Part shown: piece by piece, positions 1-7,796 of the stretch
Layout of the letters: the number at the start of each line of letters is the position of its first letter
Position numbering within the stretch: the first letter of the stretch is position 1
Assembly: GCA_012514925.1 (NCBI GenBank)
Contig: JAAYZI010000057.1
Location: 1-11,555, forward strand
DNA: 11,555 nt
Direction of reading: 5' to 3'
From: Deltaproteobacteria bacterium
GTDB taxonomy: Bacteria; Bdellovibrionota_C; UBA2361; JAAYZI01
Translations under genes and position numbers: made by a program
Notes under the pieces: generated by a model
The model's input: only the letters and a program-made list of their open reading frames with translations
The model's database searches: none
Told to the model about the DNA's origin: nothing

Positions 1-69
1 GAGGTTATCGACCGCGCACAATTGGCCAAATTTTTTTGTGATATTCTCAAAGCGCAAAAATTCAGGCAT
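1..69 (-). CDS. ABC transporter ATP-binding protein, N-terminal fragment
   Basis: On the minus strand an ATG at 69-67 opens a frame that runs off the left edge after 23 codons. It begins MPEFLRFENITKKFG and continues with QLCAVDNL. This is the usual start of an ABC ATPase: the first beta strand (LRFENITKKFG) is followed by the A-loop region (AVDNL) that precedes the Walker A motif. Walker A itself lies outside the window. A GGAG sequence sits 9 bases upstream, which fixes the start. The gene is divergent from the transposase at 204, with about 130 bases between them. The transported substrate cannot be told from this fragment. The plus-strand frames over the same bases are also open for short distances, but none shows a recognisable family pattern. 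Confidence 0.75.
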   Translation of the reverse strand, partial: MPEFLRFENITKKFGQLCAVDNL

Positions 70-78
70 GTAAACTGG

Positions 79-82
79 CTCC
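79..82 (-). promoter_or_regulatory. Ribosome-binding site of the ABC ATPase gene
   Basis: GGAG on the minus strand lies 9 bases before the ATG at 69-67. It supports reading the left edge as the start of a minus-strand gene rather than the tail of a plus-strand gene. Confidence 0.55.
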
Positions 83-203
83 GGTCAAACTTAACGCCTG
101 CAAGGTAGCACCTCATTTCGCCTGTGTAAATCTATCTTCTGCTGTCCCGTTTAGGTAATTTCCCCGCAACGCGAAACAAATTTACCCGAAGGGGAGGGGG
201 CTG

Positions 204-854
204 TTGCAATTAACTCGGATTTCACCCGGTTGGGTCTCTTCTTATATGTCTGGATTGAGCCATTATTCTAATTCTCGGGTGGCCCCAGAGGGTCTTTGTG
301 CCTGTCACGTCGTGCAGCGTGGCTACCGCAGGCTCCCTATATTTGGCGAGGAATCCGATCCTGAGCGCTATCTGGAGCTTTTGGCCAAGGGGCTGTGCGG
401 TTCAGACCTGTCCCTCCTGGCCTATTGCTTAATGCCTAATCATGTACATCTGGTGCTCTGGCCTGGAGATTTGGCGCGTATTAAAGAGGCTATTAACAGA
501 ATCCACCGGCACTACGCGGATTACTTTGTATCGTGTGGCAGCCGCACCTCTCAGCTGTGGAGCCCGCACTGGTTACAGGTGCCACTTAATTTTGGATCGC
601 TTTGGACAGTGGTGCGCTACGTGGAGCTTAATCCAGTGCGAGCTGGATTTGTGGCTGACGCCTCGCGCTACCCCTTTTCCAGCGCAGCCGCGCACGTCAG
701 TGGCCAAGACCCCCTGGGAATCCTTGATTTGGAGCGTTGGCGCTTGTTTTTTGGCGGAGAAAACTGGCGTTTTGAACTGGAGCGTTGGGCTAAAGAGGGG
801 CAAGCCCACGAACGCGTCAGGCTTTATCGGCGAGCTTACAGGGTGTCTATTTGA
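204..854 (+). CDS. RAYT / IS200-like Y1 transposase, C-terminus probably frameshifted
   Basis: This is a single-domain HUH (Y1) transposase of the REP-associated (RAYT) group, enzymes that nick and rejoin single-stranded DNA at hairpins through a tyrosine. Visible family motifs in the 216-residue frame are CHVVQRG at 34-40, the metal-binding HUH signature in LMPNHVHLVL (His80, His82), a tyrosine helix RIHRHYADYF at 99-108 (Tyr104 or Tyr107 catalytic), and RYVELNPVRAGFV at 138-150. The usual GRF stretch before that last motif is replaced by PHW. The start is uncertain. TTG at 204 has a strong purine-rich site (GGGGAGGGGG) just upstream, whereas ATG at 246 fits the family's usual N-terminal length but has no clear ribosome site. 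The last 18 or so residues do not resemble the family, but the +1 frame does (separate entry). No transposon ends or target duplication are seen, so it is probably a domesticated solitary gene or a decaying one. Confidence 0.85.
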   Translation: MQLTRISPGWVSSYMSGLSHYSNSRVAPEGLCACHVVQRGYRRLPIFGEESDPERYLELLAKGLCGSDLSLLAYCLMPNHVHLVLWPGDLARIKEAINRIHRHYADYFVSCGSRTSQLWSPHWLQVPLNFGSLWTVVRYVELNPVRAGFVADASRYPFSSAAAHVSGQDPLGILDLERWRLFFGGENWRFELERWAKEGQAHERVRLYRRAYRVSI

Positions 855-894
855 AACTCCTTCCACCCCATTATATATAACGGGGTGGAATTAA
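797..894 (+). other. Out-of-frame C-terminal tail of the RAYT gene
   Basis: From the GGGG run at 797-800 the +1 frame reads KPTNASGFIGELTGCLFE and then stays open to a TAA at 892-894. RAYT and related Y1 proteins commonly end with a pattern of the kind GRPLGSxxFIxxLE, which this matches in order and spacing. Removing one G from the run would join it in frame to the upstream protein as WAKEGKPTNASGF. The simplest reading is a one-base insertion that replaced the native C-terminus with 18 unrelated residues ending at 854. A sequencing error or a frameshift during translation would look the same. Confidence 0.5.
861..890. repeat. 30-bp near-perfect palindrome after the transposase gene
   Basis: TTCCACCCC at 861-869 is the exact inverse of GGGGTGGAA at 882-890. 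The 12 bases between them contain the self-complementary TTATATATAA (871-880), so only the A870/C881 pair is mismatched over 30 bases. It starts 7 bases after the transposase stop. No T-run follows on either strand, which argues against a standard rho-independent terminator. A hairpin beside a RAYT gene could be a REP-like substrate, but only one copy is seen here. The right arm with its flank is partly repeated downstream (ACGGGGTGGAAT at 880-891 and ACGGGGTTGAAT at 898-909). Confidence 0.7.
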
Positions 895-910
895 TATACG
901 GGGTTGAATA

Positions 911-2338
911 GTGGACTCGGAAAGCTCTATCCGCTGCGATCTGGACGCGCCATCCGGCCGGATTGAATTACTTTGTGCTGTGCTCATCTGTCTGGCAAGT
1001 ATCCTTTACGCAGCGCGCTACTTTTACGCCATGGGGACCGCCTCACTTTCTAACGATGAACTTTACAGTATCATGCATTTTAGTTCGCAGGGCGTTTGGA
1101 CAGTTATTACTGACTATCATGTTCCTAATAACCACATCTTCTTTAATCTTTTACAAGCGCTTACTCCAGGCAGCGCTTCATACGATCCTTTGCGCGCTAG
1201 GCTCTGGTCGTTTATTTTTATGACGGCCGCCGCCGCACTTATCGCGCATTTTTTTTGGGCGCGTAAAATCCCATTGGCAGGAGCACTTACGGTATTTCTC
1301 TTCTTTAACCCGAACCTCCTGGATCTTGGGTTGCAGTCCAGAGGGTACGGCGCGTTATTTTTCTGCGCAGTCGGCAGTGTCAGCGCCTTGGTTGGATATT
1401 TTGAAAAAGAGAATGGACTAAATTTAATTTTCCTTCTGATATTAACGGTCCTAGGGGCATGGACGGTGCCGATTTACATATTATTCGCCGCGCCGTTGCT
1501 TTTGTGTTTGTATCTGTGCTTTCGCACTAAACAGATCCTGTTAGGGGGTCTAGCAGCCTCTGCAACGCTGGCGCTGCTTTATGCGCCAGTAGCTCGGCAG
1601 CTTTTGCGGGAAAGTGCGGGGTATGCCGAAGCCTGGGGCGGAACGTTTTTATCAATTGCGGCTGTGGTGGAAGCTTGGCAGCTGAGCTTGATGCCCTTAG
1701 CACCCTTTGAATTAGCGGCGCTGCTTCTGGCAGTCGCGATTGCCGCCCCCTTTTTGTTGTCTCGCAGGGTGGGTCCTGCCCAAACCATTCAAGCTTTGCG
1801 TATGCTATCAATTTCGGCTGTTGTGTTTTTTATGCTTTGTCTCTTGCTTAAGACGCCTCCCATTCGTACCACCTGTTTTGTTACGGTGCCGCTTATGATG
1901 GTTGGAACGTGCTCGTTTGGTTTGTGGATGCGCGCGCGATGGCCAAACGTAGCCACGGTGCTCGTTAGCGTGGTTTTGCTGGTCTCCACTTTGTGGGTTA
2001 ATTGCTATCGACTCAGTACTTTTAAGTTGATACCCCTCGAAAATTGGAGGAGGACCGCCAAGGTGATTCAGAAGAGGTTTCCTCCCGGCACGCAGGTTTA
2101 TGCCAATTTCCGACCACATTTTTTGCGCGTTTATCTTGCAGAAGAGTATCCGATTACAGGGCAATTTGCTCCGCAAGCGTTCGCCTCAAGAAAGATGATT
2201 GTAGTGAGTAATCCATTGGAGAAGGCCGCCGAACGATTCGACCCCACCTCGGAATTTCCTTCAGCCCGCAGCTTTAAAATTCGTCAACGGCGGGGATCCT
2301 TTCAGCGTATCTGGTATATGCCCTTGAAGCGGCATTAA
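911..2338 (+). CDS. GT-C family membrane glycosyltransferase-like protein
   Basis: This 475-residue multi-pass membrane protein resembles the dolichyl/undecaprenyl-phosphate-sugar-dependent (PMT/ArnT-like, GT-C) glycosyltransferases, which move a lipid-linked sugar to an acceptor on the outer face of the cytoplasmic membrane. Hydrophobic segments lie at about 18-40, 97-117, 120-137, 146-163, 170-200, 209-229, 262-285, 297-314, 320-340 and 346-366. The first outside loop carries the acidic pair typical of GT-C enzymes in SNDELYS (Asp49, Glu50), followed by a HVPNNHIFFN motif at 70-79. SRGYG at 143-147 matches the conserved Arg-Tyr loop. Residues 370-475 are soluble. GTG at 911 is the first usable start after an in-frame stop at 905-907, and it is needed to include the first membrane helix; the ribosome site is weak (GGGG at 900-903). 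The gene lies 56 bases after the transposase. Donor and acceptor cannot be inferred. Confidence 0.75.
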   Translation: MDSESSIRCDLDAPSGRIELLCAVLICLASILYAARYFYAMGTASLSNDELYSIMHFSSQGVWTVITDYHVPNNHIFFNLLQALTPGSASYDPLRARLWSFIFMTAAAALIAHFFWARKIPLAGALTVFLFFNPNLLDLGLQSRGYGALFFCAVGSVSALVGYFEKENGLNLIFLLILTVLGAWTVPIYILFAAPLLLCLYLCFRTKQILLGGLAASATLALLYAPVARQLLRESAGYAEAWGGTFLSIAAVVEAWQLSLMPLAPFELAALLLAVAIAAPFLLSRRVGPAQTIQALRMLSISAVVFFMLCLLLKTPPIRTTCFVTVPLMMVGTCSFGLWMRARWPNVATVLVSVVLLVSTLWVNCYRLSTFKLIPLENWRRTAKVIQKRFPPGTQVYANFRPHFLRVYLAEEYPITGQFAPQAFASRKMIVVSNPLEKAAERFDPTSEFPSARSFKIRQRRGSFQRIWYMPLKRH

Positions 2339-2339
2339 T

Positions 2340-2378
2340 GGTATCCGGTTTTGCAAAAGGTTACCCTTACTGGATACC
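2340..2378. terminator. Inverted repeat between convergent genes, possible shared terminator
   Basis: GGTATCC at 2340-2346 pairs with GGATACC at 2372-2378 across a 25-base loop. The loop holds the palindrome TTTTGCAAAA (2349-2358) and the metH stop codon. It spans the whole 28-base gap between two convergent genes, so it is well placed to end transcription from both sides. The stem is short and has no strong T-run, so this role is tentative. Confidence 0.3.
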
Positions 2379-5300
2379 TGCAAAATTTAGTTGCGGAGCC
2401 AGCCGCTTCTCAACCTCCTCAACGCAACTCCCCAAGCGATGCGCGTAATCCGCGGCTTGGTCGGGCAGGATGCGCCCGAGATTAAAGTAGCGTGCTTGTG
2501 GATGGGCCAGGTACCAGCCCGCAATCGAAGCGGCTGGGTGCAGTGCGTAGTTCTCAGTCAAGGTCACTCGGCTGTGCTTGGGCGCGTCTAAAAGATCGAA
2601 AATCAGCTGCTTTTGCGCATGGTCGGGGCAGGCGGGATAACCTGGGGCGGGGCGGATGCCGCGGTATTTTCCGGCTAGTAGCTCCGAGGGTGTGAGAGCT
2701 TCCTCGGGGGCGTATCCCCAATATTCTCGTCGTACGCGCGCATGCAAATACTCGGCTAGGGCCTCAGCCAGACGGTCAGCCAAGGCCTCTAATAAAATCA
2801 TGCCGTACTCATCCAGATTTTTTTTATACTGAGCTGCGAGTTCATCGACCCCTAAGCCCGCTGTTACGATAAAAGCGCCGATATAATCCGGGGCTTCCGT
2901 CTTTGGGGCTACAAAGTCTGCTAGCGCCAAGTTTGGTCGGCCTGGCAGTGGTTCGTGCTGCTGGCGCAGGGTACAAAGCCGCGCTACGAGATCGGTACGG
3001 CTTTCGTCGCGGTAGATCTCGATATCGTCAAGATCCACTGCATTTGCCGGGAAAATTCCACAGAGCGCTTCGGCGCTGATAGCCTTGTTATCGCTTAATT
3101 TCGTTAGCAGCTTCTGTGCGTCGTTCCAGAGCTTGCGCGCCTCAACGCCGCGCTTTGGGTCTTCCAAGATCTGCGGGAAGCGTCCCTTTAGCTCCCAAGC
3201 TAAAAAGAAAGGCGTCCAATCGATGTACTCGCTCAGCGCTTGTAGCGGGATATCTTTGAGAATTTGAATCCCAGTTTGTTTAGGACGGGCAGGAGGCGGC
3301 GATTGCCACTCGCAACGCAAGCGCTGCCTGCGCGCTTCTTCCAAGGAGCAGTAGGGCCGTTTGGCGTTTTGGTTGTGGTAGTTCTCGCGCAGCTCGGCTT
3401 GCTCGCGCGTCAGCTCTTTGGCGTATTCGCTGCGGCTCTGCGGGTCGGCCAGGCGAGAGGCTACCGTGGCGGCGCGCGAGGCGTCTGGAACATAAACGGA
3501 TATGCCCTGATAATGGGGCGCAATTTTAATCGCAGTGTGCCGCGGCGATGTGGTGGCGCCGCCGATCATCAGAGGGATCTGAAAACCTTGGCGCTGCATC
3601 TCGGCTGCAACATGCTCCATTTCCTGAAGCGAAGGGGTAATTAGGCCACTAAGTCCAAGCAGGGCGGCCTGCTCGCGCCGCGCCGCTTCCAGGATCTTGT
3701 CACACGGCACCATTACTCCTAAATCAACGATTTCAAAACCTGCGCACGCCAAAACTACCGAGACGATATTCTTTCCTATATCGTGCACATCCCCTTTAAC
3801 TGTGGCTAGCACAATCTTCGGTCCATCCGCCCCTGTAGCGTCGCGGATTTTTTCGGCCTCCAATGCGGGCCTAAGTAGTTCTACCGCGCGCTTCATTACA
3901 CGCGCGCTCTTTACCACTTGCGGTAAGAACATCTTCCCTTCGCCGAAAAGGTCTCCGACCTGGCGCATCCCCGCCATTAATGGGCCTTCTACGATCTCCA
4001 GGACACGCGCACAGTCAAGCTGGGCTGCGGCTAGGTCCTCCGCAAGAAAATCTTCCCGGCCGTTTACCAACGCATGTTCAAGCCGTTTAGCTACGGGCCA
4101 ACCACGCCATGCGGCGGTGTTGTGACTTTCCCCCCGTTGTTGCGGCTTGGTCGCCGCTGCATACTCTAAGAGCCGTTCAGTGGCCAGTGGGGTACGGTTT
4201 AACACCAAGTCTTCCACCAGTTCGCGTAGTTTGGGATCAAGTGAGTCGTAGTTTATAAGTTCGCCTGGATTTACAATCGCCATATCCAGGCCGGCAGCTA
4301 CGGCGTGGTATAAAAATACGGCGTGGATCGCGGCGCGCAGAGGCTGATTTCCGCGAAAAGCGAAAGAAACATTACTTACCCCTCCGCTGCAACGTGCTTC
4401 TGGAAGGTGCGCTTTGATCCAGCGCAGTGTTTCAAAAAAGATGAGGCAATAATCATTGTGCTCCGCAATGCCCGTGCCTATAGCCAGGATGTTGGGGTCA
4501 AAGATAATATCTTGAGGGGGGAAGCTCAGCCGTTTGGTCAGTAGATCATAGGCTCGTCCACAAATTTCGGTGCGGCGCTCAAAACTCTCCGCCTGGCCGC
4601 GCTCGTCAAATGCCATCACTACCAGCGCTGCGCCGTAGCGTCGCACAAGTGCGGCTTGCTCCATAAAAAGCTCTTCGCCGCCTTTTAAGCTGATTGAGTT
4701 TACAACGCCCTTTCCCTGCAGGCACTGCAGCCCGGCTTCAAGTGCGCTCCACTCGGAGGAGTCCAGCATTACCGGCAGCCTGGCGGCGTCAGGATCCGCT
4801 GCCAGCATATTTAAAAACTTACGCAGGCACTGCGGCGCGTCCAGTAAGCCTTCGTCCATGTTGACATCCAAGATCTGAGCGCCGTTTTGCGCCTGCTCTC
4901 GCGCCACTTCTACTGCGGCTGCGAAATCTCCGCTTTGGATAATCTTTAAAAAACGGCGCGAACCACTCACATTTGCGCGTTCTCCGATAGTTATAAATCC
5001 GGCCTTGGAACTCGTGCTGCCAAGGGGTTCCAGTCCGCACAGTTGTAGGGTTGGAGTTTGGAGAGGGACCTGGCGTGGGGGGCACCTGCGAGCACTTTCG
5101 CAAATCAGTCTAATGTGTTCGGGAGTGGTTCCGCAGCAGCCGCCCACAATGTTTAGGCAGCCACGCTGCATCAGATCTGTTAAGACCTCGCAAAAACCCT
5201 GCGGCGTTTCGTCATACTCTCCCAGTTCGTTAGGCAGCCCGGCGTTGGGATGCGCGCTTACCCCTGTCTGGCAGATGCGTGAGAGCTCCTCCAAGTAGGG

Positions 5301-6062
5301 TCGGATTTGACGGGGCCCGAAGGCGCAGTTTAGCCCGACGCTTAGAAGATTTGGGGCGTGAGATACTGAAATTAGGAAGGCTTCCAAGGTTTGCCCTGCT
5401 AAAAGCCGCCCGCTGCGATCGGCGATTGTGGCTGAGATCATAAGGGGCACGCTGCTGCAGGTTTCTCTGCAGATTTGATCCGCGGCAAAGATAGCGGCTT
5501 TGGCGTTTAGGGTGTCAAATATGGTTTCAATCAGCAACACATCAGCTCCGCCATCTAAGAGTGCTCGTGCCGCTTCGCCGTAAGCCTGCGTCAGCTCTGT
5601 GAAGGTTACGGCGCGGTAACCCGGATCCATTACATCGGGGGAAAGCGAGGCCATCTTATTGGTTGGTCCCAATACGCCGCACACAAAGCGCGGTCGGGTC
5701 GGGGTTTTGGCGCTGAATTCGTCTGCTAATTTACGGGCCAGTCCGGCTCCTGCCAGGTTGATCTGGCGTACCATGGCGCTACCTAGGCCGTACTCTGCTT
5801 GGGAGATGAGGTTAGCGTTAAAGGTGTTGGTTTTAATCAGGTCCGAGCCGGCTTCGAGGTAGCGGCGCGAAATCTCGGAAATCACCTGCGGCTGGGTTAG
5901 GTTTAGGAGATCGTGATTGCCCTTTAGGTCGGAAGCGTGAGAGGCAAAACGCGCACCGCGATAATCTGCCTCAGTCAGGCCAAAGCCTTGGATCTGGGTC
6001 CCCATGGCGCCATCCATAATAAGGATGCGCTCTTTGCAAAGTGCGCGCAGTTTATCGTACAT
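2367..6062 (-). CDS. metH: Cobalamin-dependent methionine synthase (EC 2.1.1.13)
   Basis: MetH moves a methyl group from 5-methyltetrahydrofolate through enzyme-bound cobalamin to homocysteine, giving methionine and tetrahydrofolate. All four modules are present. Numbered from a TTG six codons upstream of the chosen ATG: the homocysteine domain (about 15-330) has the zinc ligands Cys252 (LNCAFGP) and Cys315/Cys316 (GGCCGTTPEH); the pterin domain (about 360-640) has FITIGERANVSGS; the cobalamin cap and Rossmann domains (about 660-900) have the lower-ligand motif GDVHDIGKN (His766); the SAM reactivation domain (about 930-1237) has DWTPFFLAWELKG, RREYWGY and RPAPGYPACPDH. The length, 1231 residues from the ATG, matches the roughly 1230 of the E. 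coli enzyme, and no key residue is missing. ATG at 6062-6060 is preferred because GGAGG lies upstream of it but overlaps the TTG at 6080. It overlaps the upstream methyltransferase gene by 11 bases, so the two are probably translationally coupled. No cobalamin riboswitch is seen. Confidence 0.98.
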   Translation of the reverse strand: MYDKLRALCKERILIMDGAMGTQIQGFGLTEADYRGARFASHASDLKGNHDLLNLTQPQVISEISRRYLEAGSDLIKTNTFNANLISQAEYGLGSAMVRQINLAGAGLARKLADEFSAKTPTRPRFVCGVLGPTNKMASLSPDVMDPGYRAVTFTELTQAYGEAARALLDGGADVLLIETIFDTLNAKAAIFAADQICRETCSSVPLMISATIADRSGRLLAGQTLEAFLISVSHAPNLLSVGLNCAFGPRQIRPYLEELSRICQTGVSAHPNAGLPNELGEYDETPQGFCEVLTDLMQRGCLNIVGGCCGTTPEHIRLICESARRCPPRQVPLQTPTLQLCGLEPLGSTSSKAGFITIGERANVSGSRRFLKIIQSGDFAAAVEVAREQAQNGAQILDVNMDEGLLDAPQCLRKFLNMLAADPDAARLPVMLDSSEWSALEAGLQCLQGKGVVNSISLKGGEELFMEQAALVRRYGAALVVMAFDERGQAESFERRTEICGRAYDLLTKRLSFPPQDIIFDPNILAIGTGIAEHNDYCLIFFETLRWIKAHLPEARCSGGVSNVSFAFRGNQPLRAAIHAVFLYHAVAAGLDMAIVNPGELINYDSLDPKLRELVEDLVLNRTPLATERLLEYAAATKPQQRGESHNTAAWRGWPVAKRLEHALVNGREDFLAEDLAAAQLDCARVLEIVEGPLMAGMRQVGDLFGEGKMFLPQVVKSARVMKRAVELLRPALEAEKIRDATGADGPKIVLATVKGDVHDIGKNIVSVVLACAGFEIVDLGVMVPCDKILEAARREQAALLGLSGLITPSLQEMEHVAAEMQRQGFQIPLMIGGATTSPRHTAIKIAPHYQGISVYVPDASRAATVASRLADPQSRSEYAKELTREQAELRENYHNQNAKRPYCSLEEARRQRLRCEWQSPPPARPKQTGIQILKDIPLQALSEYIDWTPFFLAWELKGRFPQILEDPKRGVEARKLWNDAQKLLTKLSDNKAISAEALCGIFPANAVDLDDIEIYRDESRTDLVARLCTLRQQHEPLPGRPNLALADFVAPKTEAPDYIGAFIVTAGLGVDELAAQYKKNLDEYGMILLEALADRLAEALAEYLHARVRREYWGYAPEEALTPSELLAGKYRGIRPAPGYPACPDHAQKQLIFDLLDAPKHSRVTLTENYALHPAASIAGWYLAHPQARYFNLGRILPDQAADYAHRLGSCVEEVEKRLAPQLNFAGIQ

Positions 6063-7629
6063 AGTTGCTGCTGCCTCCAACTATTAGCGAAGATTCAGCA
6101 AATATTCGGATATTCTCCCTGCATGCTTCTTCTATATCAGTACGCACCTCCTCGTCTTCCTCCAAATTCTCCATTCCGCTTGAAGGGTGGAGCTTTTGCG
6201 TTGCAACTGCAAGGATGTGGCTGGTCATATCGGAGATGGTGTTCTCTCCATTACACAATTGTATAAGCTCCAGCTGAAATGGATCAAGGTTCACATACTC
6301 GTTTCTGATGTTGGTAACCCAGCTTTGCTTTTTCGCTTGGAGTCTGGCGAAAGTAAACACGTGAGGCCGATCCGATACTTCGCTTTTTAGTGGCAGGTGG
6401 CGCGGAAGAATTTCAAGCAGTTTTTGGCTGAATAGCCCTAACGCGAAACGGCAGAGATCATCTAGCTCATCTGTCGCTAGGTTATATGCAAAACGGGAAT
6501 TAATGGCGGAAACGCTTTGATCAAAGGCAAGACTGCATGGATAGTTCTCTCCAAGTGTCAGCAGGAAGGCTTTGCGTGGGAATGAATCCACCTCCAGAAT
6601 CTGCCCGGCAGGAGTTTCAAACTCCAGCATGCCGCTTTTCTTGAGGTCTCGGCCCGGACTGCAGAGTCTAAAAGCCCCGGAAAGGTACAGGTCTTTGATG
6701 CGTTGTGGGTCGATACTGCGATTAATCTCTTGCTTGAAAACCAACAATGAGCTGCGCAATGTGGTCGGAAAGGCGTAATCAAGCAGGCTTTCCAAAGCTT
6801 CAAAGTCTGACGCGAAGGCCGCTAATGTTTCTTGGGCTTGCGTGCTTAAGTGTAAGGCTTGCAGGCGCCTTGATAGAACCCGTTCAAAACGGGCGTCTGC
6901 TAGGAAGCTGAATCCAAATCTTTCGGCGATCTTAATAAAGTCCGCAAAGGAGGTAGCGTCAGCTTGTTGGTTCAAAATCTCATGATAGATGTAGCTATCA
7001 CTTTGCGTCTTGGCGTTTTCGGCTTCTTTTTTTAAACCTAGGCCGTATGGCTCGGTGCTGTCGACTAATGCTTCTTCCAGAAAATTGCAGAGGTCTCGGG
7101 CTTTCAAAATCCGGGCTGACGCGTCCAAGTTTTCTGGGATTCGGCGATTAATAAAATCAATTAAGACTTTTCTAAATTCCCAGCCTGGATTGCAGTTGAA
7201 GCTGATAAAAAAGACTCCCTGAGGACCGAGGCTTTGGGCTGCCAGCTGAAAGAGTTGCATCCTCACGTTTTGGTCTATCCACGAAAAGATTCCGTGGCAG
7301 ATGATGTAATCAAATTTTTCAGGGCCAAAATCAGCTTCGGCAAAAGATTTAGCTTCCCAGTGAATGTTTTTTAATTGCAGGAGCTCGGAGTTTTTCTTTC
7401 CTTCCTGAATTTGATTAGCCGCGGCGTCGATGCCTACGCATTTAGTGTCGGGATATAGGCAGGCAATTGGCAGAAGGTTGTCTCCTGTGCTGCACCCTAA
7501 CTCCAAAATCTTCGCCGTATCGAAAGGTTTAACCTCTAGTCCGTACAGGCGGGCGATGGTTTCAAAGCGGCTAGGATGTCTCGCCGGAGAAGGCTTGCTG
7601 GCAAAGTGTATTTGATTGTAATCCGTCAT
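6052..7629 (-). CDS. Class I SAM methyltransferase with regulatory domain (protein-lysine methyltransferase-like)
   Basis: This 525-residue protein has the architecture of the methyltransferase-regulatory-domain family that includes the Rickettsia outer-membrane-protein lysine methyltransferases. The N-terminal Rossmann fold shows motif I ILELGCSTGDN (41-51), the acidic motif VGIDAAANQI (65-74), FDYIICHGIFSW (106-117) and FISFNCNPGW (141-150), the last two in the form typical of this family. The middle part (about 213-300, beginning YIYHEILNQ) fits the regulatory insert. The C-terminal part (about 420-515) looks like the winged-helix region and includes an acidic stretch, ENLEEDEEVRTDIEE. No signal peptide or membrane segment is seen, so it is probably cytoplasmic. 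The start is ATG at 7629-7627 with no clear ribosome site. It is the first gene of an operon with metH. The target is unknown; lysine methylation of a surface protein is the family precedent, not something shown here. Confidence 0.8.
   Translation of the reverse strand: MTDYNQIHFASKPSPARHPSRFETIARLYGLEVKPFDTAKILELGCSTGDNLLPIACLYPDTKCVGIDAAANQIQEGKKNSELLQLKNIHWEAKSFAEADFGPEKFDYIICHGIFSWIDQNVRMQLFQLAAQSLGPQGVFFISFNCNPGWEFRKVLIDFINRRIPENLDASARILKARDLCNFLEEALVDSTEPYGLGLKKEAENAKTQSDSYIYHEILNQQADATSFADFIKIAERFGFSFLADARFERVLSRRLQALHLSTQAQETLAAFASDFEALESLLDYAFPTTLRSSLLVFKQEINRSIDPQRIKDLYLSGAFRLCSPGRDLKKSGMLEFETPAGQILEVDSFPRKAFLLTLGENYPCSLAFDQSVSAINSRFAYNLATDELDDLCRFALGLFSQKLLEILPRHLPLKSEVSDRPHVFTFARLQAKKQSWVTNIRNEYVNLDPFQLELIQLCNGENTISDMTSHILAVATQKLHPSSGMENLEEDEEVRTDIEEACRENIRIFAESSLIVGGSSNYVR
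6074..6078 (-). promoter_or_regulatory. Ribosome-binding site of metH inside the upstream gene
   Basis: GGAGG on the minus strand lies 11 bases before the ATG at 6062. It sits within the last codons of the methyltransferase gene (encoding GGSSNYVR) and overlaps the alternative TTG start at 6080-6078, which argues against that TTG. The arrangement suggests that ribosomes finishing the first gene help start the second. Confidence 0.55.
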
Positions 7630-7796
7630 AGTCCGAGCAGCATGCCATATTCAGGAAAATAGCGGCATACTGTTTGTTACTAAGGGGGGCGTACGAGAAT
7701 GCGGAAGAGGTGGTAAAAAGTATCTTTTTTAGTAGTCGTGCTCTCAGTACAACCCCCGCTTTTCACAGCATCTGTAATGGGTTAAGCTTCTTAGTT

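Noticed and set aside
1..108. Plus-strand frame open from base 1 to TAG at 106-108, as the tail of an upstream gene
   Set aside because: Its translation matches nothing familiar, while the minus strand gives a clear ABC ATPase start with a ribosome site.
204..890. Complete IS200/IS605-type insertion sequence
   Set aside because: No matching left-end hairpin, TnpB gene or defined element ends were found; a solitary RAYT fits better.
442..894. 150-codon plus-strand frame as a separate gene
   Set aside because: It overlaps the transposase in another frame. Only its last 30 or so codons look meaningful, and these are best read as the displaced transposase tail.
6063..6080. TTG at 6080 as the metH start
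   Set aside because: The GGAGG site overlaps this codon, and the ATG at 6062 is correctly placed downstream of it.
7742..7747. CTGAGA on the minus strand after a G-rich stretch, as in a TPP riboswitch
   Set aside because: The other conserved TPP elements are absent before the methyltransferase start, and the gene has no thiamine link.
7674..7796. 41-residue N-terminal extension of the oxidoreductase from TTG 7674
   Set aside because: The extension has no family likeness, and the conserved N-terminus begins MKQ at 7797.
7630..7796. Divergent promoters between the methyltransferase and oxidoreductase genes
   Set aside because: Both promoters must lie near here, but no hexamer pair matched the sigma-70 consensus well enough to place one.
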